Below are positions 53,869 through 62,614 of a stretch of DNA of 64,000 bases, piece by piece. Position 1 is the stretch's first letter. Every line of letters starts with the position of its first letter. A program made the position numbers and the translations under genes. The notes under the pieces are model-generated. The model saw only the letters and a list, made by a program, of their open reading frames with translations. It was not told the origin of the DNA and did no database searches. Origin of the DNA: Aureimonas flava (lineage in GTDB: Bacteria > Pseudomonadota > Alphaproteobacteria > Rhizobiales > Rhizobiaceae); NCBI RefSeq assembly GCF_003583935.1, contig NZ_QYRN01000012.1, positions 1-64,000 on the forward strand, written 5' to 3'.

Positions 53869-54792
53869 CTATGCATCCGGGTTATCTTCCGCGCCGGGCC
53901 GGGCCGCCGTCCGCTCCATCTCGGACCGCAGCTCGGACACGAAACGGCGGGCGAAGCTCGACAGGACCGTGCCGGCCCGGCTGGCGAGGAAGGTCTCGAA
54001 GCGCGTGTCCTCCTCGATCGGCAGGACCAGGAAGCGGTCCGTCGGCAGGCTGGCGACGGTGAAGACGTCGAGCACGGCGACGCCGAGGCCCTCGGCCACC
54101 AGCGCGGCGACGGTGCTGCCGAAGCGGGCCTTCACCACCACCTCGTAGCCGAGCCCCTCGCGCTCGAAGAGCCCCGCCATGATCCGCCCGTAGGGATCGG
54201 TGGGGTCGATGCCGATCAGCGGCTGGGCGGCGATCTCGCGCGCCGGGACGCTCGCGCGGCCGGCGAACGGATGGTCCTGCGGGGCGATGCAGACGAGGTG
54301 GCCCGTCGCCAGGGGCTCGAAATGGACGGACGGGTGGTCCAGCCGATAGCTCATGGCGACGCATTCGCCGCGTCCCACGAGGAGGTAGTCCATGGCCTCC
54401 TCGATCTTCAGGATCTCGATGTTCATCCGCAGGGCGCCATGGCGTCGGCGCACCGCCGCGACGGCCTTGGGCATCATCGACTGGGCGATCGAGGGCACCG
54501 AGCCGATGCGCAGCTCGGCCTGGTCGCCCCGCTCCAGCCGCTCGATCGCCTCCTGCAGGCTGGCGACGCTGTTGTGGACCTCCTGGATCTGCGAGAACAG
54601 GCTCACGGCCTCGGGCGCGGGCACGTAGCGCCCGGCCTTGCGGTCGAACAGGCGCACGCCGAGCGCGGTCTCGATATGCTTCATGGCGCGGCTGACGCCC
54701 GGCTGGCTGACGTTGAGAAGCCGCGCGGCGCCCGCGATGGTGCCGCTCACCATCACGGCGCGCACGATCTCGATCTGCTTCAAGGTCAGCAA
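53869..54792 (-). CDS. LysR-family regulator of the quinate/shikimate-type operon
   Basis: 307 residues. HTH near residues 5-60 (LKQIEIVRAVMVSGTIAGAARLLNVSQPGVSRAMKHIETALGVRLFDR) and substrate-binding domain (about 92-295). The TTG start at 54792 gives MLTLKQIEI, matching homologues, with GGGAGG nine bases upstream. It is encoded upstream of tctCBA and the dehydrogenase on the same strand, so probably both regulator and first gene in a line. The 116-bp gap to tctC holds an AT-richer patch (near 53825-53865) suited to a promoter/operator. Confidence 0.9.
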   Translation of the reverse strand: MLTLKQIEIVRAVMVSGTIAGAARLLNVSQPGVSRAMKHIETALGVRLFDRKAGRYVPAPEAVSLFSQIQEVHNSVASLQEAIERLERGDQAELRIGSVPSIAQSMMPKAVAAVRRRHGALRMNIEILKIEEAMDYLLVGRGECVAMSYRLDHPSVHFEPLATGHLVCIAPQDHPFAGRASVPAREIAAQPLIGIDPTDPYGRIMAGLFEREGLGYEVVVKARFGSTVAALVAEGLGVAVLDVFTVASLPTDRFLVLPIEEDTRFETFLASRAGTVLSSFARRFVSELRSEMERTAARPGAEDNPDA

Positions 54793-54912
54793 GGTCCGGC
54801 CCTCCCGTTGGCGCCGGACCCTAGCACCGGACCCGGACCGCCGTCGCGCGCGCGCCGGACATCCAGGGGGACGCGGGCCGCGGGGCCGGAGCGACGCCCG
54901 GCGGCGGCCGTG

Positions 54913-55734
54913 TCAGGCGAAGGCGCCCTCGAGGCGCGGCGCGCTGGCGAAAAGCTCGCGCGTATAGGCCTCGCGCGGGGCCGCAAAGAGGGTTCGGCTC
55001 GCCTCCATCTCCACGATCCGCCCCGCCTGCATCACCGCGACGCGGTCGGCCACCGCCTCCACCACCGCCAGGTCGTGGCTGATGAAGAGATAGGTGAGCG
55101 CGAAGCGCGCCTTCAGGTCTTCCAGGAGCAGGAGAACCTGCGCCTGGACGGAGACGTCGAGCGCCGAGACCGGCTCGTCGAGGACCAGGACGGAGGCTCC
55201 GGCGGCGAGCGCGCGGGCGATGGCGATGCGCTGGGCCTGCCCGCCGGAAAACTCGTGCGGGTAGCGGTCGAGCGCGCCCGGCTCCATGTCCACGGCACGC
55301 ATCAGCTCGGCCATGCGCGCCGCGCGGCCCCCGGCGTCCGCGATCCCCGCGACGCGCTCGAGCACGCCACCGAGCGTCGTCCGGACCATCTTGCGGGGAT
55401 TGAGCGAGGCGATCGGATCTTGAAAGACGTACTGGATCGCCCGGCCGTAGGCGCGCGGGCCCTCGCGGCGAAGCGCGGCCGCGTCGCGCCCGCCGATCTC
55501 GAAGCGCCCGCCGCTCGGCTCCACCAGCCCGACCAGCATCCTGGCCAGCGTCGACTTGCCCGAGCCGCTCTCGCCGACGATCGCCAGCGTCTCGCCCCGC
55601 GCCACCCGCAGCGTCACGCCGGCTACGGCATGGACCGGCTCGCGCCGGCGCGACAGGAAGCCGCCGCCCCCCGGATAGATCTTGCGCGCGTCCTCGATGC
55701 GGATCGCCGCGTCCGTGATCTCCGCGCCGGTCAT
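54913..55734 (-). CDS. Peptide/nickel-type ABC transporter ATPase, OppF/DppF-like
   Basis: 273 residues: Walker [11 protein letters not shown]-loop YVFQDPIASLNPRKMV, signature FSGGQAQRIAIARAL, Walker B VLVLDEPVSALD, H-loop FISHDLAVVEAVAD. The QDPIASLNPR loop is characteristic of OppF/DppF. It lacks the long C-terminal oligopeptide/Fe-S extension seen in some members. ATG overlaps the stop of the fused permease-ATPase gene. Last gene of the operon. Confidence 0.93.
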   Translation of the reverse strand: MTGAEITDAAIRIEDARKIYPGGGGFLSRRREPVHAVAGVTLRVARGETLAIVGESGSGKSTLARMLVGLVEPSGGRFEIGGRDAAALRREGPRAYGRAIQYVFQDPIASLNPRKMVRTTLGGVLERVAGIADAGGRAARMAELMRAVDMEPGALDRYPHEFSGGQAQRIAIARALAAGASVLVLDEPVSALDVSVQAQVLLLLEDLKARFALTYLFISHDLAVVEAVADRVAVMQAGRIVEMEASRTLFAAPREAYTRELFASAPRLEGAFA

Positions 55735-57500
55735 GCGAGGCCCCGCATGCGCTGGAGGAAGGCCCGGCCCTCGCCCGGGCGCGGCACCGCCTCGATCAGG
55801 CGGCGCGTGTAGGGGTGGGCGGGGCGGGCGAGAACCTGCCGCGTCTCGCCCGTCTCGACGATCTCGCCGCGCCGCATCACCGCCACCCGGTCGCACATGC
55901 CGGCCACGACGCCGAAGTCGTGGGTGATGAGCAGGAGTGCCAGCCCCCGCTCGCGCCGGAGCTCGCGCAGGAGGTCGAGGATCCTCGCCTGGACGGTGAC
56001 GTCGAGCGCCGTGGTCGGCTCGTCGGCGACGAGGATGTCCGGCTCGCCCGCGAGGGCCATGGCGATGCCCACGCGCTGCCGCTGGCCGCCGGAAAGCTCG
56101 TGCGGATAGGCATCGAAGCGGGCCGCCGCGTCGCGGATGCCGGTCCTTTCCATCAGCGCCACCGCCCTGTCGCGCATGGAGCCGCCGGCGCCGTGGACGG
56201 CCACCGCCTCGGCCACCTGCCGACCGACGCTCATCAGCGGATGCAGCGTCGTGAGCGGGTCCTGGAAGACGTAGCCGATGCGCCGGCCGCGCAGCGCCTG
56301 CATCAGGCTCGGCGACGCGAGGACGTCCTGCCCGCCGAGCCGCACGGCGCCGCCCGTGATCACGGCGGGGGGCGAGGCGACGAGCCCGGCGAGCGACAGC
56401 GCGGTCACGCTCTTGCCGGAGCCCGATTCCCCGATCAGCCCGAGGCACTCGCCGGGCGCGATCGCAAAGGACACGCCGCGTACCGCCGGCGCGAGGTCGC
56501 CGCCGCTGCGGAAGGCGACCGAGAGTCCCGACACGTCGAGACGCGCCGCGCCCGCCCCGCCCGGCTCCGGCACGCCCGCGCGCCGGACTTCGGTGACCGC
56601 CTGCGGGCGCACCAGCGTGCCCGAGCGCAGACGCGGATCGAGCACGTCGCGCACGCCGTCGCCCAGGAGATTGATGCTCATCACCAGGGCGAAGATCGCC
56701 AGGCCCGGCACGAAGGCGACGTGAGGCGCGACGAAGAGCTGGGCGCGCGCCTGGCCCAGCATGGAGCCGAGATCGGCGGCCGGCGGCTGCGCGCCCAGGC
56801 CGAGGAAGGACAGGCCCGCCGTTTCCAGAATCATCCAGCCGATGGTGGAGGACATGGCGACGACGACCACCGGCAGCACGCCCGGCAGGATCTCCGTCAG
56901 CAGCACCGAGACCGGCCCCTTGCCCGACAGGCGCGCGGCATCCACGAAAGGCTGGCGCGACAGGCCGATCACCGCGCCGCGGATGTTGCGGGCGAAGAAG
57001 GGGATGTTGACGATGGCGATGGCGTAGAGGGCGTTCAGGAGCCCCGGCCCCAGGACCGCGACGATCGCCAGCGCGAGCAGGATGTAGGGAAAGGCCATCA
57101 GCATGTCGACGAGGCGCATCAGCACCGTGTCGGTCCAGCGGCCGGCATAGCCGGCGACGAGCCCGACCAGCGTGCCGAGGACCGCCGCCACCAGGGTGGC
57201 GCCGATGCCGACGGCGAGCGAGACGCGGGTGCCGTGGAGGAGCCGCGCCAGGAGGTCGCGCCCGAGATGGTCGGTGCCGAGCAGGTGACCGACCGAGAGC
57301 AGCGGCTGGAGGCGGTTCGCCGGCGCCGTGGCGTCGGGATCGGGCAGGGGCAGCAGCGGCGCGAGCAGCGCCGCGCCCGCCAGGAGCACGAACACCACGA
57401 GGCCGAGCGCCGAGAGGCGGTTGGCGAGAAGGAGCTCGAAGGCGCCGGGACGCGAGGGCGGCGCCGCCGGCGCGCCGGGGCGGGCGAGGGTCGCGTTCAT
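55731..57500 (-). CDS. Fused OppC-type permease and OppD-type ATPase of a peptide/nickel ABC importer
   Basis: 589 residues in one frame. Residues about 1-290 are an OppC/DppC permease ([24 protein letters not shown]-like [36 protein letters not shown]). Residues about 325-585 are an OppD ATPase (Walker [28 protein letters not shown], signature [15 protein letters not shown], Walker [24 protein letters not shown]). A short linker (about 295-325) joins them. The fusion fixes a 1:1 ratio of these parts; permease-ATPase fusions exist but are uncommon among importers. ATG overlaps the oppB-like stop (ATGA). Confidence 0.92.
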   Translation of the reverse strand: MNATLARPGAPAAPPSRPGAFELLLANRLSALGLVVFVLLAGAALLAPLLPLPDPDATAPANRLQPLLSVGHLLGTDHLGRDLLARLLHGTRVSLAVGIGATLVAAVLGTLVGLVAGYAGRWTDTVLMRLVDMLMAFPYILLALAIVAVLGPGLLNALYAIAIVNIPFFARNIRGAVIGLSRQPFVDAARLSGKGPVSVLLTEILPGVLPVVVVAMSSTIGWMILETAGLSFLGLGAQPPAADLGSMLGQARAQLFVAPHVAFVPGLAIFALVMSINLLGDGVRDVLDPRLRSGTLVRPQAVTEVRRAGVPEPGGAGAARLDVSGLSVAFRSGGDLAPAVRGVSFAIAPGECLGLIGESGSGKSVTALSLAGLVASPPAVITGGAVRLGGQDVLASPSLMQALRGRRIGYVFQDPLTTLHPLMSVGRQVAEAVAVHGAGGSMRDRAVALMERTGIRDAAARFDAYPHELSGGQRQRVGIAMALAGEPDILVADEPTTALDVTVQARILDLLRELRRERGLALLLITHDFGVVAGMCDRVAVMRRGEIVETGETRQVLARPAHPYTRRLIEAVPRPGEGRAFLQRMRGLA

Positions 57501-58444
57501 GCCTTGAGCCTCGGGTCGAGGGCGGCCTGCGCCACGTCCGCGAGGAGGTTGACGAGGACGTAGGAGACGGCAGCCACGAGGACGCCGCCCTGGACCAGGA
57601 GGATGTCGCGCTGCGCCACGGCGTTGACCAGCATGGCGCCCAGCCCCGGCCACTGGAACACCGTCTCGACATAGACCGCGCCGCCCAGCACGAAGCCCGC
57701 CTGGAGGCCGATCACCGGGATGATCTGGACCAGCGCGGCGCGGAACGCATGGCGGCGGATCACGGCTCCCTCCGCCAGGCCCTTGGCGCGCGCCGTGCGC
57801 ACGAAGTCCTGGCGGAGAACCTCCAGCATGGCGGCGCGGGTGAGGCGCGCGATGATGCCGGCGGCGACCACGGCGAGCGTGAGCGCCGGAAGCGCGAGAT
57901 GGCGCAGGAGATCGGCAAGGTCGCCCCCTCCCCAGACCGAATACATGCCCGAGGCGGGAAGGAGGCGCCACCGCACCGCGACCAGGAGGATGAGCACGAG
58001 GCCGAGCAGGAAGGAGGGGGTCGAGATGCCGACGAGGACCACGAAGGTGACGATCCGGTCCGCCCAGCCGAACTGGCGCACCGCCGAGACGACGCCGGCC
58101 AGGAGCCCGAGCGCGGAGGCAAGGACGAGCGCGGCGCCGGCCAGGACCAGCGTTGCCGAGAAGCGCTCGCCCACCTCGTCGAGAACCGGCCGGTTCAGGG
58201 CGTAGGAGCGTCCGAAGTCCCCCTGCAGAAGGTTTCCGGCCCAGGCGAGATACTGTTCCGGCAGGGGGCGGTCGAGGCCGAGATCAGCGTTGAGCCGCGC
58301 GACGTTCTCCGGCGTCGCGTAGGCGCCGAGGATCGCCAGCGCCGTGTCGCCCGGGATCATCGCCATGATCGCGAAGACGATCAGCGAGAGCCCGATCACC
58401 ACCGGAACGGCGGCCACGAGACGCTTGAGGACGTATCCGGCCAC
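57497..58444 (-). CDS. ABC transporter permease, OppB/DppB-like
   Basis: 315 residues, six helices. Typical N-terminus GYVLKRLVAAVPVVIGLSLIVFAIMAMIPGD and periplasmic loop ENVARLNADLGLDRPLPEQYLAWAGNLLQGDFGRS; EAA region AARAKGL-type as RTARAKGLAEGAVIRRHAFRAALVQIIPVIG. GTG at 58444 with GAGGAGGGG close upstream; 11 bp after the binding-protein stop. Pairs with the OppC half of the fused protein. Confidence 0.93.
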   Translation of the reverse strand: MAGYVLKRLVAAVPVVIGLSLIVFAIMAMIPGDTALAILGAYATPENVARLNADLGLDRPLPEQYLAWAGNLLQGDFGRSYALNRPVLDEVGERFSATLVLAGAALVLASALGLLAGVVSAVRQFGWADRIVTFVVLVGISTPSFLLGLVLILLVAVRWRLLPASGMYSVWGGGDLADLLRHLALPALTLAVVAAGIIARLTRAAMLEVLRQDFVRTARAKGLAEGAVIRRHAFRAALVQIIPVIGLQAGFVLGGAVYVETVFQWPGLGAMLVNAVAQRDILLVQGGVLVAAVSYVLVNLLADVAQAALDPRLKA

Positions 58445-58455
58445 GGCCCCTCCTC

Positions 58456-60012
58456 TCAGCTCTTCACGACGGAGCGGAGCTGCAGCGTGAAGTCCGGCTG
58501 CAGCACGAAACCGGAGACGCCCTTCGCGGTCACCGCGTTCTGACGCCAGTGCGCCCCGAAGAGCCAGGGCGCCTCCTCGTGCACCAGCGCCTGGACCTCT
58601 CGGTAGATCGCGCCGCGTTCGGCCTCGTCGGTGAGGGTGCGGGCGCGGTCGAGCAGCGCGTCGAGCTCCGGGTTGGCATAGTAGCCCGAGTTGAAGCCCC
58701 CGGCCTCGGGCAGCGCGTCGGAATGCAGCGTCAGCGAGGGCAAGGTGTCTGGGTCGTTGGTCATCCAGGCCATCTGAGCCATGTCGCCCTGCCCTTCCAG
58801 GCCGGCGTTGACGCGCGCCAGATAGGCGTTCCACTCGTAGGTCTCGATCGCGACGTCGAGGCCGACGGCCTTGAGATCGGCCTGGATCGCGGTCGCCATG
58901 GGCACCGGATCGAGCATGCCGGAGCCGCCCTCCGTCACCAGGAAGCGGAGCCCGGCCCCTTCCGCGCCGGCTTCGCGCAGAAGCGCGCGCGCCCGCTCGG
59001 GGTCGTGCGGCCACGGCGCGACGCCCGGATCGTAGGCCCATTCGAAGGCCGGCGGGATCGCCCCCGCCGCGATCGTCGCGGTGCCCTGGAGGACGTCCTC
59101 CACCAGGGTCTTCTTGTCGACCGCGAGGTTGACCGCCTGGCGCACGCGCTTGTCGGCGAAGATGCCGTCGCGGGTGTTGAGGATCAGGAACCATTCGTGC
59201 GGCCCGACCGTCTCATGCAGCGTGAAGTCGAGGTTGTCGCGGAACAGGACGACGTTGTCCGGCGGCGTCTCGACCATCACGTCGATCCCGCCCGAGAGCA
59301 TCTCCGCGACGCGTGTCGTCGGATCGGAGACCGGACGGAAGACCACGGTGCGCAGCGCCGGCGCGCCGTCCCAGTAGCTCGGGTTGGCTGACAGGACCAC
59401 GCGCTGGTTGGCGACCCATTCCTCGAAGCGGAACGGCCCGGTGCCGACCGGGCGGCGGCCGAAATCCTCGCCGGCCGCCGCGACCGCCGCCGGCGAGACG
59501 ATCGCCCCGACGGGCAGCGCCAGGTTGGCGAGAAACGGCGCGTAGGGCTCCGAAAGCCGGAACTCCACCGTCGCGGGATCGACGACCCGGGTCTCCTGCA
59601 CCTTGGAGAACTGGAAGGCGAGCGGGAACGTGCCCGTGTCGTGGAACGGATGCGCCTCGTCCAGCATCCGGTCGAAGGTGAACTTGACCGCGGCCGCGTC
59701 GAACGGCGTGCCGTCGTGGAAGCGGACGCCCTGCCGCAGCGCGAACCGGTAGGTCAGCCCGTCCGGCGAGATCTGCCAGCCGGTGGCGAGCGCGGGCTCC
59801 AGGTCGAGCGTGCCGGAGCGGTAGCGCACCAGCCCCTCCAGGACGTTGGTGGTGACGCGGAAATCGTTGGCGGCGGTGGCCTGCTGCGGGTCCAGCGACT
59901 GCGGCTCGGCGATCTGGCCGACGACGAGGACGCCGGGCGGCGTCTGCGCATGGGCCGGCGCGGCCAGGAGCAAGCCTGCCGCGATCGTGAGTGTCGTCCA
60001 CCAACCCTTCAT
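58456..60012 (-). CDS. ABC transporter substrate-binding protein, family 5 (DppA/OppA-like)
   Basis: 518 residues with signal peptide (MKGWWTTLTIAAGLLLAAPAHAQ). Family 5 signatures: QIAEPQSLDPQQATAANDFRVTTNVLEGLVRY, SPDGLTYRFALRQGVRFHDGTPFDAAAVKFTFDRMLD, GTGPFRFEEW, DKRVRQAVNLAVDKKTLVEDVL, YYANPELDALLDRARTLTD. Periplasmic capture of a peptide, nickel complex or glycoside-like ligand; the exact ligand cannot be read. ATG at 60012 with ACGGAGGGG nine bases before. First gene of a four-gene importer operon. Confidence 0.94.
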   Translation of the reverse strand: MKGWWTTLTIAAGLLLAAPAHAQTPPGVLVVGQIAEPQSLDPQQATAANDFRVTTNVLEGLVRYRSGTLDLEPALATGWQISPDGLTYRFALRQGVRFHDGTPFDAAAVKFTFDRMLDEAHPFHDTGTFPLAFQFSKVQETRVVDPATVEFRLSEPYAPFLANLALPVGAIVSPAAVAAAGEDFGRRPVGTGPFRFEEWVANQRVVLSANPSYWDGAPALRTVVFRPVSDPTTRVAEMLSGGIDVMVETPPDNVVLFRDNLDFTLHETVGPHEWFLILNTRDGIFADKRVRQAVNLAVDKKTLVEDVLQGTATIAAGAIPPAFEWAYDPGVAPWPHDPERARALLREAGAEGAGLRFLVTEGGSGMLDPVPMATAIQADLKAVGLDVAIETYEWNAYLARVNAGLEGQGDMAQMAWMTNDPDTLPSLTLHSDALPEAGGFNSGYYANPELDALLDRARTLTDEAERGAIYREVQALVHEEAPWLFGAHWRQNAVTAKGVSGFVLQPDFTLQLRSVVKS

Positions 60013-60374
60013 CCGATGCCGCCCCTCCGTGAAACGAATGCCGCCGCCATGATCGCCCCCTTCAGGAGCTAAGGCGGCAGGCCGGGGCGGAAAGGGTGCA
60101 ATGCAGCAAAGCCGGCGCGACGCGCGCCGCCGGAAGCCCGCACGCACGTGACGGCGCAGCGCACGGCTATTAGGGTCAGATGTCGACACAAGCCGGCGCT
60201 GCCCCCCTTCCCTCGACGGGCGTCGGGGGAACCGCAGCCCGTGCGGCGCGAAGGCCGGACGGGCCAAACACCGGCGGCGCCGGCGCCGGTCGTCGGCATC
60301 GGCGCGGGGGGACCGGCCGGGACGGGGGAATGACGTCGGGAGGGCCCGTCCGCGCGGGCCCCCGAGCGGCGTCC
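60013..60374. other. 362-bp intergenic region between importer operon and DUF6481 gene
   Basis: No convincing gene in either strand. Contains the leader and ribosome site of the binding-protein gene (60013-60040), a small AT-richer patch near 60165-60190 that may hold its promoter (TTGTGT and TAATAG on the minus strand, spacing too short to trust), and a hairpin at 60342-60361. Confidence 0.5.
60342..60361 (-). terminator. Hairpin after the DUF6481 gene
   Basis: GGGCCCG/CGGGCCC stem of 7 bp with a 6-base loop, 14 bases past the stop codon on the minus strand; no U-tract. Confidence 0.35.
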
Positions 60375-60737
60375 CTAGCCCTTGCGGCTCTGCCGGGCGG
60401 CGTAGCGCGCGTCGCGCTTGGCCTTCTGGGCGGCCTGGTCGGCCAGGGTCTGGGCGATCAGCCGGTCGCGCTCGCTCACCGCCGCCTGCTCGGCGGCCTC
60501 GGCCTCGGCGGCGGCCTGCGCGGCGCGTTCCGCCTCGCGTTCGGCCTGTTCCGCCTGCTGCTGTTCGCGACGCGCCGCCTCGCGCTCCGCCCGCGCGGCC
60601 ACGATCGCCGCGTGCTCGTCGCGCCGCGCCTGGGCGTCTGGGTCGTTCCGTTTGGCCTTCATCTTCTCGAGAAGGGCCGCCTTGGCCTCCTTGGCCGCGT
60701 TCCGGCGATCGATGAAGTCCGTGCCTACCTGTTTCAA
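60375..60737 (-). CDS. DUF6481-type small coiled-coil protein
   Basis: 120 residues, almost entirely charged helix: FIDRRNAAKEAKAALLEKMKAKRNDPDAQARRDEH followed by Glu/Ala/Arg/Gln-rich repeats (about 45-100) and a basic tail (KRDARYAARQSRKG). The N-terminal F-x-DRR-x2-A-x2-AK-x-ALLEK pattern matches DUF6481 proteins of Rhizobiales; function unknown, perhaps nucleic-acid binding given the tail. TTG start at 60737 is the only reasonable one in frame; its ribosome site is weak. Confidence 0.7.
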   Translation of the reverse strand: MKQVGTDFIDRRNAAKEAKAALLEKMKAKRNDPDAQARRDEHAAIVAARAEREAARREQQQAEQAEREAERAAQAAAEAEAAEQAAVSERDRLIAQTLADQAAQKAKRDARYAARQSRKG

Positions 60738-60907
60738 GATCTGTCTCGCTTGCGTCTTCGCTGATGCGGGCGCCGCTGCCGGCGCCGGCCCGGCGGACCA
60801 TGCCGCCGCTGCCGGCCCGGTTCAAGGGGGGGCGCCCGTCCGATCGGCTCGATATGGGCATCGCATCGGGCGAATGCGAGGCGGAACGGGCCGGCTCGGA
60901 TGCAAAG

Positions 60908-60935
60908 AAGGCGCCGGGTCCGGGCCCGGCGCCTT
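60908..60935 (-). terminator. Intrinsic terminator-like hairpin downstream of the 370-residue orphan gene
   Basis: Perfect 11-bp stem (60908-60918 with 60925-60935) and 6-base loop; read on the minus strand it is followed by CTTTG, a short U-run. Lies 60 bases past the stop at 60995. Confidence 0.55.
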
Positions 60936-60994
60936 CGATAGTTGGGGCCAACGCAACACGCCTCAACCACTGGCGCCAGTAAAGCGCATCGCCC

Positions 60995-62107
60995 TTAAGA
61001 TTGGGTTGCGGCGGGCGGGCGCCCGCCCGCGTCGGCGAGGCGGCGGAGCACCTGCGCCGGGCGCTCGTGCTCCACCAGTTCGCCGCCGAAGCGCTCGGCG
61101 AGGGCCGCGAATCCGTCGAGATCGGTGAACACGAGGTCGCGCGGCGCGTGGAACGGACCGAGGCGCGCCCCGCCCGCCTCGACCGCCATCACCGGATCGC
61201 CGGTCTCGGGCGCGAGGCACGCGTCGATCCGCGAGACGGGCGCGGCGAGCCCCCGGCGGGCGATCTCCGCCTCGATCCGCCCCGCCACGGCGTGCCAGGC
61301 GAGCGAGGACGCGGCCTCCTGCCAGAACACGGGCTCGTCGAGCCGGAACGGGAGGGCGGCGGCGTAGGTGTCGAGCCAGGAGGCGCGCGTGGCGGCCATG
61401 GCGAGCTGCATCGCCTCCACCTCGCGGTCCGGCAGGTCCCAGTTCTCGGCGGGCGTCAGGGCGATGCCGAGAAGGAGCCCGGCCGCCTCGCCCGTCCGAT
61501 CCGCGCCAAGGACCGGAAGCGCGGCCTGCGCCAGCACCGCCTCGGGATCGACCGGCCCGCCGCCGGCCGCCGACCGCTCCACCAGGGTCGCGAGCGCCTC
61601 GGTGAGCCGGGCGACGCTCGCCGGGCCGACGTGCGAAAGGTCCACCGCCTCGGGCGCCAGGACCGCCGGCAGCACCGCCACGGCGGCGGCTTCGGGAAAC
61701 ACGCCCGATTCGCGCAGCGACCGGGCCAGCGCCCCGAGGCTCGCCGGATCGCCGGCGAAGCGCCGAATCTCGGCCGCATCCCCGCACACCGGAAACAGGA
61801 TGGGCTGGAGATCGAATCCGTCCGCCTCGCCGGCCGGGCCGTCGGCCGCAAGGCCGATCCAGGCCGCCTGCGCGAAGACCTCGCGCCGGAACGCGTCGAA
61901 GCCGCCGTCGAGAACCTCGTCGAGCTCGGGTTCCAGCCGTGCCAGCGTCGCGTCGAACCCGTCCAGCGCCACGTCGATCGCCACCGGCTCCCCGGCCGCG
62001 AAGGCGACGGCCGCCTGGAACAGCGCGCGTTCCGCCGGCGTGCCGCCGCGTCTCGATGCCTGCCGCGCCCGCTTGGCCGCGAAGCGGCGGTCCTGCCTGT
62101 TGGTCAT
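60995..62107 (-). CDS. Hypothetical protein, 370 residues
   Basis: Begins with a basic tail (MTNRQDRRFAAKRARQASRR) then an all-alpha-looking, Ala/Leu/Asp-rich body with Trp-containing helices (AENWDLPDREVEAMQLAMAATRASWLDTYAAALPFRLDEPVFWQEAASSLAWHAV). No signal, membrane helix or known catalytic motif. I do not recognise the family. AGGGGA lies six bases before the ATG. Codon use and GC match the neighbours, so it looks native. It ends before a strong hairpin, which supports it as a real single-gene unit. The basic N-terminal tail may bind nucleic acid (guess only). Confidence 0.7.
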   Translation of the reverse strand: MTNRQDRRFAAKRARQASRRGGTPAERALFQAAVAFAAGEPVAIDVALDGFDATLARLEPELDEVLDGGFDAFRREVFAQAAWIGLAADGPAGEADGFDLQPILFPVCGDAAEIRRFAGDPASLGALARSLRESGVFPEAAAVAVLPAVLAPEAVDLSHVGPASVARLTEALATLVERSAAGGGPVDPEAVLAQAALPVLGADRTGEAAGLLLGIALTPAENWDLPDREVEAMQLAMAATRASWLDTYAAALPFRLDEPVFWQEAASSLAWHAVAGRIEAEIARRGLAAPVSRIDACLAPETGDPVMAVEAGGARLGPFHAPRDLVFTDLDGFAALAERFGGELVEHERPAQVLRRLADAGGRPPAATQS

Positions 62108-62284
62108 GCCGCGTCCCCTGGGGCTCTCGCCGCGCCCCGCGCGCCGCGGTGGCTCGTTAGCATCTCCCGCCGCCGGAGGCAGCCCCCGGGGGTCGGTGCC
62201 CTCGCGCGCCGCCATGAAACGGCCGCCGCGATCCGGCCATGTCGCCGCGAACAAGTCGCCGCGAAACAGGAAAGGGACGACCCG

Positions 62285-62602
62285 ATGCGCCTTCCGGCCG
62301 CCGCCATGTCGCTCGCCGTCGCGTCCGCCGCCGTTCCCGGCGCGGCGTCGGCCTCCAGCCCCGACGCCTGGGCCGAGTTCGAGGCGCGGGTCGTGCAGGC
62401 CTGCCGCGCGGCCAGCGGCCTGCGCGAGCCGCGCGCCTCGGCGATCGTCGGCTTCGACGACCGGGCGGGCATGGTCGCCGTCCTGGTGTCGGATCGCGGA
62501 CGCGGCGGCGCGGCGCCGAGGCTGTGCCTCTACGACAAGCGCACGCGGCAGGCGCATGTGGACGAGGCGCCGGGCTGGCGGGCCCCTCCGAGCCCGCGCT
62601 GA
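62285..62602 (+). CDS. Small exported hypothetical protein
   Basis: 105 residues with a signal peptide (MRLPAAAMSLAVASAAVPGAASAS, cleavage near residue 22-24). The mature part has two cysteines (VQACRAASGL and APRLCLYDKRT) spaced about 43 residues apart that could form a disulfide in the periplasm, and a central strand-rich stretch AIVGFDDRAGMVAVLVSDR. Family not recognised. AGGAAAGGGA precedes the ATG. Convergent with nagA, 12 bp apart. Confidence 0.68.
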   Translation: MRLPAAAMSLAVASAAVPGAASASSPDAWAEFEARVVQACRAASGLREPRASAIVGFDDRAGMVAVLVSDRGRGGAAPRLCLYDKRTRQAHVDEAPGWRAPPSPR

Positions 62603-62614
62603 CGGGCGGACGGA

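Noticed and set aside
55731-57500. Frameshift or decayed oppC/oppD pair
   Set aside because: The frame is continuous and both halves keep every functional motif, so a true fusion is the simpler reading.
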